From Clostridia bacterium (lineage in GTDB: Bacteria > Bacillota > Clostridia > TANB77 > CAG-508), in assembly GCA_022790975.1 (NCBI GenBank), contig JAAVYF010000025.1, positions 1 through 44,616 on the forward strand: a DNA stretch of 44,616 nt, given 5' to 3'. The notes beneath the pieces are model-generated. The model worked only from the letters and a program-made list of their open reading frames with translations, did not search any database and was not told the origin of the DNA. Below, piece after piece: positions 17,148-26,185 of the stretch (position 1 is the stretch's first letter; every line of letters begins with the position of its first letter). Both the position numbers and the translations under genes were made by a program.

Positions 17148-18623
17148 ATGGAACTTAAAAAAATTTTAAATGGAATTGAAAATTATAAATCAAAGGGTGA
17201 TTTAGAAATAGATATATCATCTATTGAAGATAATTCAAAAGAGGTAAAACCAGGAAGTTTATTCATTGCAATTAGTGGATATGATTTTGATGGACATAAT
17301 TTCGTACAAGAAGCTATAGCTAATGGAGCAGTTGCTGTTATTTTAGATGTAAATGCAAATTTAAAAGGAATAAAATTAAATTCTGAAATAACAGTTATAT
17401 TAGTAGAAAATTCAAGAATAGCATTAGCAATTGCAGCTTGCAATTTTTATGGAAATTCATCAAAAAAATTTACTTTAATTGGTGTTACTGGAACAAAAGG
17501 AAAAACAACTACTACATATATGATTAAATCTATATTAGAAAAAATGGGTAAAAAGGTTGGTTTAATTGGAACAATAGCTAATTATATAGGAGATAATTGT
17601 TTAGGAGAAAGTACTAGAACTACACCAGGAAGTATAGAACTTCAAAGAACATTTAAGGAAATGGCAAAAGAAAAAGTAGATTATGTAGTTATGGAAGTTT
17701 CATCTCAGAGTCTAAAATTAAACAGAGTATTAGGAACATATTTTGATATTGGAGTTTTTACTAATTTTAGTGGAGATCATATAAGTGAAAAAGAACATAG
17801 TGATATGGCAGATTATTTTAAATCAAAAGAGAAACTATTTTCAATGTGTAAAAAAGCATATGTAAATAGTGATGATTTTAAATCTTCTATTTTAATTAAA
17901 GATAATCCAAAATGTGAGTTTAAAACATATGGTATTGATAATACATGTGATTTACTTGCTAAAGATGTTACTATAACAAATGTTAGTGTAGACTATAAAG
18001 TAAAAATTGGTTCTAAAAATGAAAGAATAAAAGTAAATATACCAGGAAGATTTAGTGTATATAATAGTTTAGCTGCAATAAGTTTATGCTTAGATTTAGG
18101 TGCAACTCTTGATAATATAAAAGAAACAATGGAGGAAATTGCTGTACCAGGAAGAAGTGAGCTTATCAGTAATAATGTTGATTATCCAATTATGATAGAT
18201 TATGCACACACACCAGAAAGTTTGTCATGTATATTACAAGCAGTTAAAACATATACAAGAGATAGAGTGATTTGTGTATTTGGTTGTGGTGGTGATAGAG
18301 ATACTGAAAAACGACCTTTAATGGGAGAAGTTTCTGGTAAATATGCAGATTATACAATAGTTACTACAGATAATCCAAGAACAGAAAAACCAGAAGACAT
18401 AATTGCTCAAATAGAAGTAGGAATTTCTAAAACAAAAGGAAAATATGAAGTAATAGTAGATAGAAAAGAAGCAATAAAAAAAGCAATAACTATGATGAAT
18501 AAAAAAGATATGGTAGTCATTGCTGGAAAAGGTCATGAAAAATATCAAGAGATTGGAAAAGAGAAAATTTCATTTGATGAAAGAGAAATTGTAAAAGATA
18601 TTTTAAAAGAAGTAAAAAAATAA
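17148..18623 (+). CDS. murE: UDP-N-acetylmuramyl-tripeptide synthetase MurE
   Basis: Adds the third stem-peptide residue to UDP-MurNAc-L-Ala-D-Glu in the cytoplasm. The start at 17148 follows TTTGGAGG; the upstream TTG at 17079 would overlap the promoter. The 491-residue product has the Mur-ligase ATP loop GVTGTKGKTTTTYMI (about residue 115), the central FTNFSGDHI segment and the C-terminal domain with FGCGGDRDTEKRP. The DNPRTEKP motif marks specificity for meso-diaminopimelate rather than lysine. murF and murD, often nearby in this cluster, are absent from the window. Confidence 0.95.
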   Translation: MELKKILNGIENYKSKGDLEIDISSIEDNSKEVKPGSLFIAISGYDFDGHNFVQEAIANGAVAVILDVNANLKGIKLNSEITVILVENSRIALAIAACNFYGNSSKKFTLIGVTGTKGKTTTTYMIKSILEKMGKKVGLIGTIANYIGDNCLGESTRTTPGSIELQRTFKEMAKEKVDYVVMEVSSQSLKLNRVLGTYFDIGVFTNFSGDHISEKEHSDMADYFKSKEKLFSMCKKAYVNSDDFKSSILIKDNPKCEFKTYGIDNTCDLLAKDVTITNVSVDYKVKIGSKNERIKVNIPGRFSVYNSLAAISLCLDLGATLDNIKETMEEIAVPGRSELISNNVDYPIMIDYAHTPESLSCILQAVKTYTRDRVICVFGCGGDRDTEKRPLMGEVSGKYADYTIVTTDNPRTEKPEDIIAQIEVGISKTKGKYEVIVDRKEAIKKAITMMNKKDMVVIAGKGHEKYQEIGKEKISFDEREIVKDILKEVKK

Positions 18624-18632
18624 AAGAGATTC

Positions 18633-18667
18633 GTGGGAAATTTTTCTAAATTTTAGAAAAATTTCAC
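18633..18667 (+). terminator. Perfect inverted repeat after murE
   Basis: GAAATTTTTCTAAA and TTTTAGAAAAATTTC form a long stem 10 bases after the murE stop, with no T tract behind it. It may stabilise the 3' end or attenuate transcription into mraY. Confidence 0.5.
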
Positions 18668-18693
18668 TCGATTTTATATTAAATAGAGTAAAG

Positions 18694-18799
18694 AATTATT
18701 AAATAATAATAAATTTAGGAAATTATTAAATGATAAAAATTTAAAAAATTATTAAATGATAAAAATTTAAAAAATTATTAAATAATAAAGATTTATTTA
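18694..18799 (+). repeat. About four tandem 26-bp AT-rich repeats upstream of mraY
   Basis: Units starting AATTATTAAA at 18694, 18721, 18747 and 18773 (spacing 27, 26, 26). They fill the leader of mraY and may be variable in number. Confidence 0.75.
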
Positions 18800-18828
18800 A
18801 TAGTTGAAATAGGAGATAGTTGGTAAGG

Positions 18829-19791
18829 ATGTTAACAGAAATAATGTATCTTTTAGTAGCATTTGCAATTACAGCAATACTTGGAAAGATTACAATTCCA
18901 ATTTTAAAGAAGCTTAAAGTAGGTCAAAGTGAAAGATTAGATGGACCAAGGACTCACTTAAAAAAGCAAGGGACACCTACAATGGGTGGAATTATGATTA
19001 TCATAACTATTATAATTCTAACAATAGTATGTGTTTTAATAAATAATGATTTAATTACTACAATTTTGCCAGTAGCATTGGCTTCAGTTGGATTTGGATT
19101 AGTAGGTTTTGTAGATGACTTTAAAAAGGTTGTTTTAAAAAATACTGATGGATTAAGCCCAAAATTGAAATTATTAGGTCAACTTATAGTATCAGTAGTA
19201 TTTATTATGTATTTAATGAATTATACAAAATTAGAAACTTATATGAAAATTCCATTTACAGATAAAATTGTAGAATTACCATCATGGTTTTATGTTATGT
19301 TTATGGTATTTGTAATGTTAGGTACTACTAATGCGATTAATTTAACTGATGGAGTAGATGGGCTAGCAGGAAGTGTTGCAGCAATAATTGTTGGAGCTAT
19401 TTCAGTAATTGCATTTAAAAACGAAGTTTTTGGTGTTTCAATATTTGGAAGTATAGTTTGTGGAAGTTGTATGGGATTTTTAATTTATAATTTTCATAAA
19501 GCTAAAGTAATAATGGGAGATACTGGTTCTCTTTTACTAGGTGGAGTTATATCTAGTATGATAATTTATTTACAAAATCCATTAATACTTATTATTTTAG
19601 CAATTGTGCCTATAATGGAAACATTTTCAGTAATATTACAAGTTTTAACTGGTTTCTTCCTTGGAAAAAGATTATTTAAGATGGCACCGCTTCATCATCA
19701 TTTTGAGCTTTCAGGATGGAGAGAAAATAAAGTAGTTGTAGTGTTTTCTGCTGTTACTTTAGTAATGGCTATAATAGGGATTTTAGCCTAA
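18829..19791 (+). CDS. mraY: Phospho-N-acetylmuramoyl-pentapeptide-transferase MraY
   Basis: Integral membrane enzyme that makes lipid I from UDP-MurNAc-pentapeptide and undecaprenyl phosphate. ATG 18829 is chosen; TTG 18820 is the alternative, with AGGAG only four bases upstream. The 320-residue product has about ten membrane segments and the family motifs DGPRTHLKKQGTPTMGG, NLTDGVDGLAG (catalytic Asp), GDTGSLLLGG and PLHHHFELSGW. The order murE-mraY-ftsW-murG follows the usual division/cell-wall cluster, minus murD. Confidence 0.95.
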   Translation: MLTEIMYLLVAFAITAILGKITIPILKKLKVGQSERLDGPRTHLKKQGTPTMGGIMIIITIIILTIVCVLINNDLITTILPVALASVGFGLVGFVDDFKKVVLKNTDGLSPKLKLLGQLIVSVVFIMYLMNYTKLETYMKIPFTDKIVELPSWFYVMFMVFVMLGTTNAINLTDGVDGLAGSVAAIIVGAISVIAFKNEVFGVSIFGSIVCGSCMGFLIYNFHKAKVIMGDTGSLLLGGVISSMIIYLQNPLILIILAIVPIMETFSVILQVLTGFFLGKRLFKMAPLHHHFELSGWRENKVVVVFSAVTLVMAIIGILA

Positions 19792-19819
19792 AATATATTG
19801 AAAGAAGTGAAAGGAAAAT

Positions 19820-20983
19820 ATGGCAAAAAAAGATAAAGAAATTAAATTTTTTTCCAAAGGTTCTGGTGATTATATCATTTGGATTGTTGTAATTATTTTA
19901 CTGGCTTTAGGTCTTATAATGGTTTTATCTGCCAGCTCTGCGACTGCTCTTTCTGAATCTGGAAATAGTTATAAATATTTTAAAAAGCAAGCAATGGCGG
20001 CAGGTATAGGATTAGTACGGAATGTTTGTGCTTTCAAATATTGATTATAGAATATATAGAAAATTTAAGTGGATTATATATGTAGTTGTAGTTGTTTTAT
20101 TATTTGCTGTTGGAATTAGTGGTATGTCTGCTGGTCGGAGCAAAACGTTGGATTAATATAGCAGGTTTTAATTTTCAACCTTCAGAACTTGCTAAAATTG
20201 GGTTAATATTATTTTTTGCAAGTTTATTAACTGATATAAAAGAAAAAGATAAAATTAGACATTTTGGTTGGGGACTTATATTTCCATTAATATTTTTAGT
20301 GCCAATTATAGTATCAATATATATTCTTCAAAATCATTTTAGTGCAACATTTATAATATGTGCTGTAACAGCAATTCAAATGCTTGTAGCTCGGTACTAG
20401 ATTTAGTCATTTTGTGATATTAGGAATGATTGGACTTACAGGAATAGGAGCATTTTTAAATATTAAAAATGCTAATCAAACAAGTACAGCAAAATCTGGT
20501 TCTTTTAGAATGACAAGAGTTCAAACTTGGCTAAATCCATGGTCAGATGTTACAGGAGAAGGTTGGCAGATAATTCAAAGTTTATATGCAATTGGTTCAG
20601 GTGGTTTATTTGGTTCAGGACTTGGTCAAAGCAAGCAAAAATATTTATATTTACCAGAACCACAAAATGATTTTATCTTTGCTGTATTAGCAGAGGAACT
20701 TGGATATATGGGGTGTATATTTGTTATTATATTATTTTTAGTTTTTATCTGGAGAGGAATAGTAATTTCAATGAGAGCTAAAGATACATTTGGAAGTTTA
20801 ATTGCAATAGGAATAGTTACATTAATAGGTCTTCAAGCAATAATAAATATAGCAGTTGTTACAAATACAATGCCAGTAACTGGTATGGAATTACCATTTT
20901 TTAGTTATGGTGGAACTGCAATAATGGTTAATTTAATTTCAGTGGGTATTTTATTAAATATTTCGAAGAGTGAGAAAAAGTAA
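19820..20983 (+). CDS. ftsW: SEDS glycosyltransferase FtsW, interrupted by three C insertions before glycine codons
   Basis: Peptidoglycan polymerase of the divisome. In the conventional frame the gene is split in three, but removing single C bases at 20018, 20136 and 20392 restores one continuous 386-residue protein of normal length. It shows signature motifs: GAKRWINIAGFNFQPSELAK, PEPQNDFIFAVLAEELG and PVTGMELPFFSYGGT. Each inserted C turns a glycine codon into in-frame CGG: GTA-CGG-A, GGT-CGG-A and GCT-CGG-T. Nothing else in the gene is degenerate, and the gene is normally essential, so decay is unlikely. Either the ribosome shifts +1 at CGG or the sequence carries a systematic error. The start at 19820 has GAAAGGA upstream. 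Confidence 0.9.
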
Positions 20984-21033
20984 AAATTATAATTTTATTA
21001 CTCTTAAATAAATTTATATATAATTAGTAAAAA

Positions 21034-21067
21034 TAGCGTGAGATTTTTTGTTTAAAATCTTTCGCTA
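21034..21067 (+). other. Intergenic hairpin between ftsW and murG
   Basis: TAGCG (21034-21038) pairs with CGCTA (21063-21067), with AGATTTT/AAAATCT pairing inside. It lies just before the murG ribosome site and may modulate read-through or mRNA stability. Confidence 0.5.
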
Positions 21068-21091
21068 AATTAATATAAAAGGAGAAGTGCT

Positions 21092-22208
21092 ATGAGAGTT
21101 GTTATTTCAGCTGCTGGTACAGGACGGACATATTAATCCAGGTTTAGCAATTGCAAATAAAATAAAAAAAGAAGATCCTAATTCAGAAATAGTTTTTATT
21201 GGTACTAATAGAGGGCTAGAAAATGATTTAGTTCCAAGAGCTGGTTATCAATTAAAAATAATTGAGGCATATGGATTTCAAAAAGAAATTTCTATAGAGA
21301 ATTTTAGAAATGTATTAAAAACTTTTTCTAGTAAAAAAGATGTGAAAAGATTTTTTGAAGAATTTAAACCAGATATAGTAATAGGAACAGGAGGGTACAT
21401 CTGTGTGCCAGTATTTGGAGTTGCAATTAAATGTAAAATTCCAACTCTTTTACATGAAAGTAATGCATTTCCTGGTAGAAGCGTTAAATTGTATGCTAAA
21501 AAAGTTGATAGAGTTTTAGTTGGTTTTAAAGAAACAAAGGAATGTTTAGGAAATGCCAAAAATGTTGTTGTTACTGGAACTCCAACAAAAGTAAGAAAAT
21601 TAAATATTACATATACAGAAAAATTAAAAATTTTAAATAATTTAGGGATAAAAAACGATTTACCTATAGTTTTAATCTTTGGAGGAAGTCAAGGAGCTAA
21701 AAAAATAAATGATAGTGTTTATAATATAATAAAGAACAATTTAAATAAAAAATACCAAATTGTGTGGGCAACTGGTCCAAAGCAATTTGACATAATAAAA
21801 ACAGCTTTAAAAAACGATAGTATTGATATAGAAAAATTAAATAATGTTAAAATATTACCATACATATATAATATGGATGAAATGATGAATATTTCAGACT
21901 TATTAATTTGTAGAAGTGGAGCTATGACAATTACAGAAATAAGCATAGTAGGAAAACCAGCAATATTTATTCCGCTTCCAAGCAAAATGGCAAATCGACA
22001 AGAAGATAATGCCAAAGTATTAGAAAAAATTGGAGCAGCTAAAATAATTTCTAATAATGTAGTAGATTATCAAAATTTAAGTGAAATGATTGATTTCATA
22101 ATTCAAGATAGAATAAGATTAGAAGAAATGGGAAAAATAGCTAAAACACTTGCCCCAGAAAATACAGAAGAAAAAATTTATAATGAAATTAAATCTATAC
22201 TCCATTAA
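21092..22208 (+). CDS. murG: UDP-GlcNAc transferase MurG, interrupted by one C insertion in GTGGH
   Basis: Makes lipid II from lipid I at the inner face of the membrane. The true start is ATG 21092 behind AAAAGGAG. The zero frame reads MRVVISAAGTGRTY and stops after 14 residues. Removing C21125 gives MRVVISAAGTGGHINPGLAI and a continuous 371-residue protein, the normal length. The C lies inside the catalytic GTGGH loop, so an untreated frame or internal start would yield a dead enzyme. Other motifs are GTGGYICVPVFGVA, HESNAFPG, FGGSQGAKKIN and CRSGAMTITEI. The inserted base makes GGA-CGG-A, the same pattern as in ftsW. Confidence 0.92.
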
Positions 22209-22212
22209 TAAC

Positions 22213-22242
22213 TTGACTTTTTTTACACTTATAGTTTAAAAT
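22213..22242 (+). promoter_or_regulatory. Promoter upstream of 22296 gene
   Basis: TTGACT (22213-22218), an 18-base spacer and TAAAAT (22237-22242); TACAAT at 22242-22247 is a second, worse-spaced -10 candidate. Confidence 0.6.
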
Positions 22243-22295
22243 ACAATAGTAGATATAAATTGATATAAACCTTATTTCTTGGAAGGAATGATAAT

Positions 22296-23330
22296 ATGCC
22301 AAAAAAAGTTAAAGAAACTGCAAAAGATAGAAGAGAAAAATTAAAACAACAAAGAATAGAAAAAGCTAAAAAAAATGAAAGTTTAAGTGAAGATAATGAT
22401 ATATTTAAAGCTAAAAAAGATGATATAGAATCTTCTCAAGATATAGATACATCAAATGTTCAAGTGATTTTAATAGATAAAGAAGAAGAAAATGTTATAA
22501 AAGAAGATGATGTTAAAAGAATATATTCTAAAAATAATAAATATAAAAATTTAACAACACTTAGAGAAACAAGAAAAGCATTTGAATATAGAAAAAATGA
22601 AAATCAAGTTTTGATAGAAACTCTTTCAGATCATAAATCATTTTCAGTTCCATCTTTTTTATTAGATGAATCTCAAAGTGAACAACGTAAAGAAATAATG
22701 AATAAATTAATGCAATTATTGAAAAGTAGATATTCAATTACTATAGTAGCCGATATTTTACAATGTAATAGTTATGAAGAGTTGGATGATAGACTTTCAA
22801 GAAGATTGGAATTAATTAGCCAGATAAACGAAGTTATTGTTGGCGATGATGATTCAAAAAGAAAAGATAAACTATTTTGTAGATTTAAAGCAACAGTTGG
22901 ACAAATTAATTCAAGAGTTTATGTAGAGCAAGAAGAACGAATGAAAATACTAGTAACTCATATCTCTGAAGGAAAATATTTTGAAAGAGGAAAAAAATAT
23001 TTTTCAGAAGGAGAATATGAAACTAAAGAAGAGGCTTATGAAGTTTCACTCCAAGATGTTATTTCTAAAATAATAGATCATCCAAGTTTTAATCAAGCTT
23101 GCGAAATAGAAAATAAATTTTTAATATATGAATGTGATAGAGTTTTAGAGATATTAGAAAACTTAGAAAATAGAGTAGAATTAACAAATTTAATTGAAGA
23201 AGTAAAAACGTTATCTAGAAATGTATCAGAAAGAACTGAAGCTTATGAAACAATCGATAAATTAGTTTCTGGAAAAGAAGAAACTAGAGTGAAGTTAAAT
23301 GGAAAAAAAGAAGAGGAAGAAAGATCTTAA
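22296..23330 (+). CDS. Unknown charged protein
   Basis: 344 residues, no signal peptide or membrane segment. The first ~75 residues are highly charged and probably disordered (KDRREKLKQQRIEKAKK). The rest looks helical, with LMQLLKSRYSITIVADILQC (about 145-165) and a C-terminal coiled-coil-like stretch from about 285. I do not recognise the family. It has its own promoter and GGAAGGAA site and is followed ten bases later by a small gene and then topA. Confidence 0.75.
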   Translation: MPKKVKETAKDRREKLKQQRIEKAKKNESLSEDNDIFKAKKDDIESSQDIDTSNVQVILIDKEEENVIKEDDVKRIYSKNNKYKNLTTLRETRKAFEYRKNENQVLIETLSDHKSFSVPSFLLDESQSEQRKEIMNKLMQLLKSRYSITIVADILQCNSYEELDDRLSRRLELISQINEVIVGDDDSKRKDKLFCRFKATVGQINSRVYVEQEERMKILVTHISEGKYFERGKKYFSEGEYETKEEAYEVSLQDVISKIIDHPSFNQACEIENKFLIYECDRVLEILENLENRVELTNLIEEVKTLSRNVSERTEAYETIDKLVSGKEETRVKLNGKKEEEERS

Positions 23331-23340
23331 GAGGTAGCAT

Positions 23341-23532
23341 ATGAATTCTAAAATTCAAGAATTAAAAGAAAAACTTATGAATAATCAAATGACAGTATTA
23401 GATTTATCTAATGATGAAGTAAAAATTCTAAAAAAAGAATTTAAAAATGATTTAGATATTAATTATAAGAATTTAGAAAAGATTAATAAGAAAATAAGAG
23501 AAATTAAAGTTAAAATAGATAATTGGGCTTAA
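23341..23532 (+). CDS. Small unknown coiled-coil protein
   Basis: 63 residues, Lys/Glu/Asn-rich, strongly helical with heptad-like spacing (IQELKEKLMNNQMTVLDLS; YKNLEKINKKIREIKVKID). AAGAGGTAG sits just before the ATG, ten bases after the upstream stop. It is probably expressed with the 22296 gene. Function unknown. Confidence 0.65.
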   Translation: MNSKIQELKEKLMNNQMTVLDLSNDEVKILKKEFKNDLDINYKNLEKINKKIREIKVKIDNWA

Positions 23533-23595
23533 AGATAAGTTTTAGGTTATATTTGTTATTTGAAATTTACATTATTATAGAGGAGTAATATACTT

Positions 23596-25752
23596 ATGAT
23601 AGATAAATTAGTTATTGTGGAATCTCCTGCTAAAGCAAATACTATAAAGAAATTTCTAGGAGGAAATAGTAAAGTAGTTGCTTCAATGGGACATATTAGA
23701 GATTTACCTAAATCAAAACTAGGTGTTGATATTGAACATGATTTCGAACCAGAATATATAAATATTAGAGGAAAGGCAAGCCTAATTAATTCTTTAAAAA
23801 AAGATGCAAAAGAAGCAAAATGTGTTTATCTTGCAACTGACCCTGACCGTGAAGGAGAAGCAATAGCATGGCATTTAGCATATATATTAGGTTTAGATCC
23901 AAAAACAGTATCAAGAGTTACATTTAATGAAATTACAAAAACAGCAGTTCAAAAAGGAATTTCAAATCCTAGAACAATAGATTTAAATTTAACAGATGCT
24001 CAACAAGCAAGACGTGTTTTAGATAGAATAGTTGGATATAAAATAAGTCCAGTATTATGGAGAAAGGTTCAAAAAGGGTTATCTGCTGGACGAGTTCAAT
24101 CAGTAGCTGTAAGGTTAATTGTAGAAAGAGAAGAAGAAATAGAAAACTTTAAACCAGAAGAATACTGGAATATTACTTTAGTTGCTTCAGATTTTGCAAC
24201 AAATACTAAATTTGATTGTAAATTTATTGGAAAGTCTGGTAAAAAGATAGAACTTCATAAAAAAGAAGAAGTAGATAAAATAATACAAGATTTAAATGGT
24301 GCAAAATATATTGTAAAAGAGGTAAAAAAAGGTGAAAAGAAACGTACACCAGCACCACCATTTACAACAAGTACAATGCAACAAGAAGCTTCAAGAAAAT
24401 TAAGTTTTGCAATAAAAAAGACTATGAGTGTTGCTCAAAGTTTATATGAAGGTGTAAAACTTCCAGGTCATGGCTTGACAGGTTTAATAACATATATGAG
24501 AACTGACTCAACTAGAATTTCCGATGAAGCAAGAGCTGCTGCAAAAGAGGTTGTAACAGCAAAATATGGAGAAGAGTATTACGAAAATAGATATTATAAA
24601 ACAAAATCAGAAGCGCAAGATGCTCATGAAGGTATTAGACCAGCACATATTGAAATTGATCCTACTTCTATAAAAGATAGTTTAACTCTAGACCAATATA
24701 AATTATATAGATTAATTTACAATAGATTTATAGCAAGCCAAATGTCAAATGCTATTTATGATACATTAACAGTTAATATTGATGGAAATGATTATAATTT
24801 TAGAGCAAATGGCCAAACTCTTAAATTTAAAGGATTTATGGCTTTATATGTAGAAGATGAAGATGATAGTAAAGAAGAAGAATTTACAAAAATTCCACCT
24901 CTTAAAGAAAATGAAGAGGTAAAGAAGGAAGACTTAAAGTCTAAACAAAGCTTTACAGAGCCACCACCAAGATATACAGAAGCAAGCCTTGTTAAAACTT
25001 TAGAGGAAAAAGGAATTGGAAGACCAAGTACTTATGCTCCAACAATTACTACAATTTTAACTAGACGATATATTGAAAAAGATAAAAAACAATTATTTCC
25101 AACAGAACTTGGAAGAAGCGTTAATAAATATCTAATCGATAATTTTCCAGATATCATAGATGTTACTTTCACAGCCAAAATAGAAGAACAATTTGATAAA
25201 GTAGCAGAAGGTACAGAAAGTTGGAAACAAATAATGAGAGAATTTTATGGACCATTTTCAGAAACATTAAAAAAAGCAGAAGCAGATTCAGAAAGTGTGC
25301 AAGTTGAAGCTGAAGTTTCGGATGTGCCATGCGATAAATGTGGAAGAATGATGGTTATAAAATATGGAAGATTTGGAAAATTTTTGGCATGTCCTGGATA
25401 CCCAGAATGTAAGAATGCAAAACCAATAGTAGAAACAGTTGATGTTCCTTGTCCTGTTTGTGGAGGAAAAGTTCAAGTAAGAAAAACAAAAGCTAAAAAG
25501 AATTATTATATTTGTGAAAATAATAAAGGTGTTGATCAAGGTTGTAGTTATATTTCATGGAATGCGCCAAAACCTGGGGAGGTATTTGATCCAAGCTCAG
25601 TAAAAGTTGTTTCAAATACAGAAACTAAACAAACTAAAAAAAGTACTGAAAAAAAAGCTTCAACTAAAAAGGCCTCAAGTAAAAAAACAACTTCTAAAGA
25701 AACAAAAGCTAAAGCTTCAGGTAAGACTAAAACTACAAAATCTAATAAATAG
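23596..25752 (+). CDS. topA: DNA topoisomerase I
   Basis: Relaxes negative supercoils by type IA single-strand passage. 718 residues. A Toprim domain (KLVIVESPAKANTIKKFLG; DPDREGEAIAWHLA) is followed by the gate region, the active-site tyrosine in GLITYMRTDSTRIS and GRPSTYAPTI. Two C-terminal four-cysteine zinc ribbons follow (CDKCGRMM to YPEC; CPVCGGK to a final cysteine near GCSYISW). The last ~60 residues are a Lys/Thr/Ser-rich basic tail. The gene is intact, with no CGG codon and no frame break. The start has GAGGAG upstream. Confidence 0.97.
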   Translation: MIDKLVIVESPAKANTIKKFLGGNSKVVASMGHIRDLPKSKLGVDIEHDFEPEYINIRGKASLINSLKKDAKEAKCVYLATDPDREGEAIAWHLAYILGLDPKTVSRVTFNEITKTAVQKGISNPRTIDLNLTDAQQARRVLDRIVGYKISPVLWRKVQKGLSAGRVQSVAVRLIVEREEEIENFKPEEYWNITLVASDFATNTKFDCKFIGKSGKKIELHKKEEVDKIIQDLNGAKYIVKEVKKGEKKRTPAPPFTTSTMQQEASRKLSFAIKKTMSVAQSLYEGVKLPGHGLTGLITYMRTDSTRISDEARAAAKEVVTAKYGEEYYENRYYKTKSEAQDAHEGIRPAHIEIDPTSIKDSLTLDQYKLYRLIYNRFIASQMSNAIYDTLTVNIDGNDYNFRANGQTLKFKGFMALYVEDEDDSKEEEFTKIPPLKENEEVKKEDLKSKQSFTEPPPRYTEASLVKTLEEKGIGRPSTYAPTITTILTRRYIEKDKKQLFPTELGRSVNKYLIDNFPDIIDVTFTAKIEEQFDKVAEGTESWKQIMREFYGPFSETLKKAEADSESVQVEAEVSDVPCDKCGRMMVIKYGRFGKFLACPGYPECKNAKPIVETVDVPCPVCGGKVQVRKTKAKKNYYICENNKGVDQGCSYISWNAPKPGEVFDPSSVKVVSNTETKQTKKSTEKKASTKKASSKKTTSKETKAKASGKTKTTKSNK

Positions 25753-25813
25753 AATAATCAATTATAAATTATTTTAAGCAAAAATAAAAATTTAAAAATA
25801 ATGAAAATTAAAT

Positions 25814-25853
25814 AAAAGCCCCTATAATACGGTTTGTATTACAGGGGCTTTTT
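25814..25853. terminator. Bidirectional terminator between topA and the convergent gene
   Basis: AAAAGCCCCTATAATAC (25814-25830) pairs with 25836-25852 at 16 of 17 positions. It has A-rich and T-rich flanks on opposite sides, so it can serve both topA and the minus-strand gene ending at 25869. Confidence 0.92.
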
Positions 25854-25868
25854 GGTATTATGAATATT

Positions 25869-26093
25869 TTAACTTGCCAATATATGTTCACTTAATGAAA
25901 AGCTTCCATCTGGTTTTACTAATGCTAAAATTAGCTTACTATCAAACTGAAATGCAAATGATTTAAAGTCAGTGTTTTTTTCTGTGTATATCCGTGCAAT
26001 TTCTGTAAATTGCGAAGGTAAAAAATATACACCATATTTTTTGCTAATTTCAATTGTAGCATTGTTTAAAGCACGTTCAATTATGTTACTCAT
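25869..26093 (-). CDS. Small unknown cytoplasmic protein
   Basis: 74 residues starting behind CGGAGG on the minus strand. No signal peptide. The C-terminal half (FAFQFDSKLILALVKPDG) looks like beta strands. Function unknown. Its one CGG codon (in EIARIYTE) reads naturally as arginine: shifting +1 there would end the protein after about 20 unrelated residues. This matters for interpreting the CGG frame breaks elsewhere in the window. Confidence 0.65.
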   Translation of the reverse strand: MSNIIERALNNATIEISKKYGVYFLPSQFTEIARIYTEKNTDFKSFAFQFDSKLILALVKPDGSFSLSEHILAS

Positions 26094-26185
26094 AATAACC
26101 TCCGTTTTCCTTAAGAAAGAAAATTAATAAATTTTAGCATAATACCATATTAAATTATACTACATTTTTATAAAAATATCAAAGA

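Noticed and set aside
19820..20983. ftsW as an ordinary pseudogene
   Set aside because: All three lesions are the same single-base type at glycine codons and the remaining sequence keeps every family motif, unlike random decay.
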